Source: Jannaschia aquimarina (lineage in GTDB: Bacteria; Pseudomonadota; Alphaproteobacteria; Rhodobacterales; Rhodobacteraceae). From it: DNA of 48,261 nt. The position numbers were made by a program, and so were the translations under genes. Where the stretch lies: contig NZ_JYFE01000008.1 of assembly GCF_000877395.1 (NCBI RefSeq), positions 1 to 48,261 on the forward strand. The letters are read 5' to 3'. Shown in pieces: positions 44,849 to 48,261 of this stretch. Under the pieces are notes generated by a model, which did not search any database, was not told the DNA's origin, and was given only the letters and a program-made list of their open reading frames with translations. Position 1 is the first letter of the stretch, and each line of letters starts with the position of its first letter.

Positions 44849-45505
44849 CTATCCCGGCGCCGTCATCGCCCCCGACCGGTACGCCTCGCAGAGCCCGCTG
44901 ACCGGGCACGCCCCGCACCGCGGCCGCCGCGACCGGCAGACCCGCTTTCCGAAATCCAGAAGCAGGACATGCCCCACCGCCCAGAACTCCTCCGGCAGCC
45001 GGGCCTCCAGCGAGATCGCCGTCTTCTCCTCGGTCCGGCCCTCGGCCAGCCCGGTCCGGTTGCAGACCCGGTGCACATGGGTGTCCACCGCCACGACCGC
45101 CTCGCCGAAGGTGAAGTGCAGCACGATATCCGCACATTTGCGCCCCACGCCCGGCAGGCTCATCAGCCCCTCCCGCGTGCGGGGCACGACGCCCCCATGG
45201 TCGTCCAGCAGCGCACGGCACATCTTCCGCAAGTTGCGGCATTTCATGTTGTAGAGCCCCGCAGGCCGGATCGCCGCGACGATCTCGTCGTCCTCCAGCG
45301 CCAGGATCCCGCCCGGCGTGTCCGCCAGCGCGAACAGCGCCCGGCTCGCCGCGGCGGTGTTCCGGTCCAAGCTCTGCGCCGACAGCATGCACGAGACCAC
45401 GGACCGGAACGGATCGCGCCCCGGTTTCACCGAAGGGGCGCGCATGTCCGGCCGGGCCGCGCGCAGCGTCTCCAGCATCTCCCGCGCCTGTCGCTCGTCC
45501 AGCAT
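44849..45505 (-). CDS. nth: Endonuclease III
   Basis: This base-excision enzyme is a DNA glycosylase/AP lyase for oxidised pyrimidines. The 218-residue protein has the helix-hairpin-helix LPGVGRKCADIVL with catalytic Lys123, the aspartate D141 in VDTHVHRV, and the 4Fe-4S ligands C190, C197, C200, C206 in the usual C-x6-C-x2-C-x5-C spacing. The start MLDERQAREM was chosen over a longer open frame that runs into the upstream gene. The conserved LSAQTTD is LSAQSLD here, a mild change. It lies 25 bases after the lipoprotein gene. Confidence 0.95.
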   Translation of the reverse strand: MLDERQAREMLETLRAARPDMRAPSVKPGRDPFRSVVSCMLSAQSLDRNTAAASRALFALADTPGGILALEDDEIVAAIRPAGLYNMKCRNLRKMCRALLDDHGGVVPRTREGLMSLPGVGRKCADIVLHFTFGEAVVAVDTHVHRVCNRTGLAEGRTEEKTAISLEARLPEEFWAVGHVLLLDFGKRVCRSRRPRCGACPVSGLCEAYRSGAMTAPG

Positions 45506-45530
45506 GGGGCGAGGGTAGGGCGCGCGTCCC

Positions 45531-46052
45531 TCAGGGACAGGGCGCCTTGGCGTCCAGATCGGCGATGACCGCAGCACCGGGCGCTGCACCGGGCGCGTCC
45601 CCGGCGCGCAGCAGGGGCAGCGGCCTCGGATCATCCGGCGCCGCCAGCGCCACGGTCAAGGCCCCACCACCCGCCGGGCCCATGCGGCAGGTTTCCACAC
45701 CGATCGACACCGCCGCGCTGCCGGACCCGTCCGCATTCACGACCGCCTCCGATAGCGCCGCAAGCCCGGCCAGATCCTCCCGCGCGACCGCATAGGCCCC
45801 CGGGCCGCGCGGATCCGGCACGCGGACCAGCCGCGCGGTCCCGGTTCGGGCCGCCCGGGCCTCCTGCTGCACGCGCAGGGTCAGCACCGGGAAGCCCGGC
45901 GCCGGCGCCTGCCCCTCGGGCAACGTCAGGAACACGCGCAGACCGGCGTAATCCGCCGCCCGCGGGTCGAGCCGCGTGGCGACCTCCGCGGGGGCGGCCC
46001 CGCACGCGGCCAGTGCGAGCGCGATCACGGGGAGACATCTTCGAAGCGGCAT
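45531..46052 (-). CDS. Predicted lipoprotein upstream of nth
   Basis: The 173-residue protein has a signal peptide and lipobox (MPLRRCLPVIALALAAC; Cys17 would be acylated). The remaining part is Ala-, Pro- and Gly-rich, with no domain I recognise. A single Cys pair (one in VETCRMG, one near the C-terminal APCP) could form a disulfide. It probably shares a transcript with nth, 25 bases downstream, and is divergent from the DUF2975 gene across 62 A+T-rich bases. Confidence 0.82.
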   Translation of the reverse strand: MPLRRCLPVIALALAACGAAPAEVATRLDPRAADYAGLRVFLTLPEGQAPAPGFPVLTLRVQQEARAARTGTARLVRVPDPRGPGAYAVAREDLAGLAALSEAVVNADGSGSAAVSIGVETCRMGPAGGGALTVALAAPDDPRPLPLLRAGDAPGAAPGAAVIADLDAKAPCP

Positions 46053-46072
46053 GATACCGAATCCTTATCAGA

Positions 46073-46100
46073 CAGAAAGAGTTTTCTGTTTTACAGAAAA
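46073..46100. promoter_or_regulatory. Operator with three CAGAAA/TTTCTG half-sites
   Basis: CAGAAA (46073-46078), TTTCTG (46083-46088) and ACAGAAAA (46093-46100) are evenly spaced. The last two form a perfect inverted repeat, TTTTCTGTTTTACAGAAAA (46082-46100). It lies in an A+T-rich divergent region 15 bases before the DUF2975 gene and fits a self-controlled HTH regulator. Confidence 0.65.
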
Positions 46101-46114
46101 GAAAGCGCATCGCA

Positions 46115-46639
46115 ATGGTCACTCGCGACCCTCTCAGCTCGTCCACCCGCCGCCTCGTCCAGGCGCTCCGCGTCATCTGCCTGCTGGCGCTGGGCCTATT
46201 CGCCCTGCTTGCGGGCGCGCTCCTCGTTTCGCCCGAACTCGTCACCCGCGGCGGCTGGCCGCTCGACGCGCTGCCCGCGGGCCCGCTGCGCTGGGCGGCT
46301 CTCGCCATCGGCGTCCTGTTGCTGGCCCCCCCGGCCTGGGCGGCAGCGGAACTCACCCGCCTCTCGACCGCCTTCCTGAGCGGAGAGGTCTATGCCCCGG
46401 CGCCCGCGCGCCATCTCTCGCGCGCGGGCAAGGCGCTGCTGTTAACGGCCGCGAGCGGGGTGGCCGCGCGCCCGGCTCTCGACCTGCTGGTCGGGCTGTC
46501 CCAGGGCGGCGGTTCCGTCTCGGTCACGATCGGGTCGGGGGATCTGGTGCTCTTGGGCTGCGGTCTGCTGCTGCAGGCGCTGGGCCGGGTGCTGGCCGAC
46601 GCCGCGCGCCTCGCGGCCGAGAACCGGGCCTTCGTCTGA
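46115..46639 (+). CDS. DUF2975-like membrane protein
   Basis: The 174-residue protein has four hydrophobic helices (about residues 17-40, 58-77, 103-126 and 139-160) and the general shape of DUF2975 proteins, which are often encoded next to a small XRE-type HTH regulator. That is the case here: the next gene overlaps the stop codon (TGATG). The ATG at 46115 follows the operator by 15 bases. The role is unknown; membrane sensor-like pairing with the regulator is an inference. Confidence 0.78.
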   Translation: MVTRDPLSSSTRRLVQALRVICLLALGLFALLAGALLVSPELVTRGGWPLDALPAGPLRWAALAIGVLLLAPPAWAAAELTRLSTAFLSGEVYAPAPARHLSRAGKALLLTAASGVAARPALDLLVGLSQGGGSVSVTIGSGDLVLLGCGLLLQALGRVLADAARLAAENRAFV

Positions 46640-46842
46640 TGCCCATCGTCGTGACGCTCGACGTGATGATGGCCCGCCGCAAGATGCGCGGCCGCGACCT
46701 CGCCGCCCGCGTCGGCATCACCGAGGCCAATCTCTCGCTTCTGAAATCCGGCAAGGTGAAAGGCGTCCGCTTCTCGACGCTGGAGGCCATCTGCGAGGCG
46801 CTGGACTGCCAACCCGGGGATCTGCTCCGGTGGGAGGAATGA
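46639..46842 (+). CDS. Small XRE/Cro-type HTH regulator
   Basis: The 67-residue protein is essentially one Cro/C1-type helix-turn-helix: RGRDLAARVGITEANLSLLKSGKVKGVRFSTLEAICEALDCQPGDLLRW. It belongs to the YozG-like group. Its ATG overlaps the DUF2975 stop (TGATG). Its likely target is the CAGAAA/TTTCTG operator in front of its own operon. The frame is open further upstream but lies inside the DUF2975 gene. Confidence 0.9.
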   Translation: MPIVVTLDVMMARRKMRGRDLAARVGITEANLSLLKSGKVKGVRFSTLEAICEALDCQPGDLLRWEE

Positions 46843-47009
46843 CGAGGCCTCGCAGGACGGCGCCCCGTTCCTCCTGCCGAAGCAAGGCATGGGCGGACCG
46901 GGCGACCCGCGTGTCTGGCACGTCAGGGAACGCCGTGCTTTCTTCCATCAAGAGATCGAACATTCGACACGATGGGCGCCGAACGAGACACGTTAGTGAG
47001 AGGCGAAAT

Positions 47010-47891
47010 ATGCGTGCGGCAGCGACCCTTCTTTTCGGGCTCTTGTTCGGCACGCCGGGATCCTTGCTGGCGGACGGCACCGAGATCGAGGATCCGGAGC
47101 GCCTGAACGAGATTTCGGAATGGTCTGAGCTTTGCGAGATCACGGACTGCGATCGGTTTCCCGTCGGGTATCATACCCACGTGTTCGGGTCGGAGGTTTA
47201 CTATTTTCCAACCGGTCGAACGATGGCGGAAAAGGAGGATTTCTTCGTAGATCCACTGCTGCCAGGTGGCTTCGTCGAGTTTGGAGAGGATGGCGAGCTC
47301 GTTCGCTCCGTGGGTCTCTCCGGTGGTTTGATAATCAGCAGCTGCTGTAATCCCTTGCTCGCTTTCTATGATCTCATCGATCAGATCCCCGAGTTTCGGC
47401 CGGGAGTCTCAAAGCCGCGGATCAATATGATGATGCCCGGCAGGATGAGCATCAGGTCACGTGACCGACCGGCCAGAGAGAACCAACTGGGTTGGACCTC
47501 CGATTACGACGGAGAGGCGGCTCCGACGATGGAGTCGTTCCTGTCCGAAGACCAGCCGTCCTACAAGGACGATTTCTGGCTGATGGAGATAGGCGATATC
47601 GACTCCAGAGGTTTCCGAGGATTCGGCTTTCTCTCGAAGCGGCCGCTGTTGCTTGGTAGGCACGTACAGGGCGGATGCAGTCGGATCTGCTCATTCGCGA
47701 CGGTCTCTTTCGCGGAGACGGCATCCGAGACACGACCGCATATCTTCCTCCGCTATTTGTACATCACCGACGAGAACGTGTTTCTCTGCTCGCCGGAGGA
47801 GTTCGAGGCGGGCTGCGACCCTGCATCCGAAACGATGGACAAGGTCAAAACCATGCTCCTGGTTCTCGACGACATGTTCGACACGGCCTAG
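47010..47891 (+). CDS. Secreted cysteine-rich protein of unknown function
   Basis: The 293-residue protein has a Sec signal peptide (MRAAATLLFGLLFGTPGSLLADG, cleavage near residue 22) and eight cysteines in the mature part (C42, C47, C112, C113, C223, C227, C260, C269), so disulfides are likely. I recognise no domain. Codon use is less GC-rich than the neighbours (many A/T third positions), a sign that it could be recently acquired. The 167 bases before it hold no clear promoter. The start at 47010 was chosen because it opens the signal peptide; the longer frame adds no meaningful sequence. Confidence 0.8.
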   Translation: MRAAATLLFGLLFGTPGSLLADGTEIEDPERLNEISEWSELCEITDCDRFPVGYHTHVFGSEVYYFPTGRTMAEKEDFFVDPLLPGGFVEFGEDGELVRSVGLSGGLIISSCCNPLLAFYDLIDQIPEFRPGVSKPRINMMMPGRMSIRSRDRPARENQLGWTSDYDGEAAPTMESFLSEDQPSYKDDFWLMEIGDIDSRGFRGFGFLSKRPLLLGRHVQGGCSRICSFATVSFAETASETRPHIFLRYLYITDENVFLCSPEEFEAGCDPASETMDKVKTMLLVLDDMFDTA

Positions 47892-48221
47892 GTTTTTCCA
47901 GAAAGTCAGGACTGAGACCGCAGCGGGGACGGAAGCCGCATAGGATCAACCCGAGCCTCTTCAGATCGCAAGGAAGCCATTTCTTCGGACCGTGGGTCCG
48001 GCCCCCGGATTTCATGTCCAACCGGCTTGCGGGCATCCTGAATACTCGCCGAGGTGCCAAGCTACAGGACGGGCCGGAGGATTGCGCTTCGATTTCCCCG
48101 GCATCCTCGGGCCGCTTCGGGAAGCGACGCGAACACCGCTCGGGCGGTCGTCATGTCCTGCGATTGCCCGTGCAGATATTCGGGCGCACCACCCGCCCCT
48201 CCACTTCTGCTTCTTCTCGGC
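47892..48221. other. 330-base intergenic region without a supported gene
   Basis: I see no gene in this stretch. It holds a hairpin (47986-48000) and no coding pattern that stands out. A short minus-strand frame here (about 71 codons) overlaps the end of the secreted-protein gene, lacks a ribosome site and was not called. Confidence 0.6.
47986..48000 (+). terminator. Weak hairpin after the secreted protein gene
   Basis: CGGACC and GGTCCG form a perfect 6-bp inverted repeat around GTG, 94 bases after the stop codon. It is followed by a C-rich run, not T, so it is only a weak candidate terminator. Confidence 0.35.
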
Positions 48222-48261
48222 CCAAACACTCCCGCCGGAGGCCCGGGTCGGACGGGGCTCG
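48222..48261 (-). repeat. Dispersed intergenic repeat, right copy
   Basis: The reverse complement of this 40-base stretch matches 8-47 at 36 of 40 positions, with the same GCCTCCGGCGGG core and TTTGG end. It touches the end of the window. The two copies are inverted relative to each other, one at each end. Confidence 0.75.

Noticed and set aside
47845-48060. 71-codon minus-strand frame after the secreted protein gene
   Set aside because: It overlaps the 3' end of the called gene and shows no ribosome site or pattern.
1-48261. CRISPR arrays, rRNA genes, complete insertion sequences or prophage
   Set aside because: No regularly spaced repeats, rRNA sequence, transposase or phage structural gene was recognised.

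Overview
The window is high-GC DNA (clearly above 60% by eye) from an alphaproteobacterium, most likely of the order Rhodobacterales (Rhodobacter/Roseobacter group). The evidence is a proton-pumping complex I operon that runs straight into birA, coaX and ribonuclease J, TRAP and polyamine-type ABC transporters, FCD-type GntR regulation, and a copy at each end of a GCCTCCGGCGGG-type intergenic repeat. The two end repeats are inverted relative to each other, which suggests that this is a whole draft contig broken at a dispersed repeat. Placement below the order is inference.

Layout. (1) 198-14656, plus strand: the distal half of the NADH:quinone oxidoreductase operon (nuoG, H, I, J, K, L, M, N). 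Non-subunit genes are interleaved: a small lipoprotein, a DUF4259 protein with a helical tail, a cysteine-less carboxymuconolactone-decarboxylase-like protein, and a 23-residue single-span membrane peptide. The operon continues through birA (biotin ligase), coaX (pantothenate kinase) and rnj (RNase J), mostly with 4-base stop/start overlaps, and a strong stem-loop follows rnj. (2) 14811-20606: a compact AAA/ABC-like ATPase, a RhlE-type DEAD-box helicase, an OsmC-type peroxide/thiol protein, and a prfC operon (release factor 3) with two uncharacterised genes, one carrying an Ada-like RPC-x2-C motif. (3) 20658-24378, minus strand: a TRAP transporter (DctP-Q-M) followed by an isocitrate lyase/PEP mutase family enzyme.

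(4) 24569-31388: tRNA-Arg(ACG), a frameshifted gene remnant, then a surface-glycan cluster (DUF354 protein, two methyltransferases, a Wzx-type flippase, a family 4 glycosyltransferase, and one uncharacterised protein on the opposite strand). The arrangement looks like an accessory segment next to a tRNA. (5) 31493-40046: a self-contained uptake and catabolism module. A GntR/FCD regulator and a GNAT acetyltransferase are divergent from a PotABCD-like ABC transporter, with a perfect 16-bp palindrome (GGATCGTATACGATCC) between them. An Asp/Glu/hydantoin racemase-family gene follows, then a convergent pair matching DgcN/DgcA, known in marine bacteria as D-glutamate N-acetyltransferase and N-acetyl-D-glutamate racemase. 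The likely job is uptake and racemisation of a D-amino acid or a derivative.

(6) 40211-47891: a small membrane protein, prs (PRPP synthetase), a 2-hydroxychromene-2-carboxylate isomerase-family gene coupled to an alpha/beta hydrolase, an orphan family 5 peptide-binding protein, endonuclease III, a lipoprotein, and a DUF2975/XRE-type regulator pair behind a repeated CAGAAA/TTTCTG operator. A secreted cysteine-rich protein of unknown function comes last. No CRISPR array, rRNA, complete insertion sequence or prophage was seen. All calls come from reading the sequence, with no database search.
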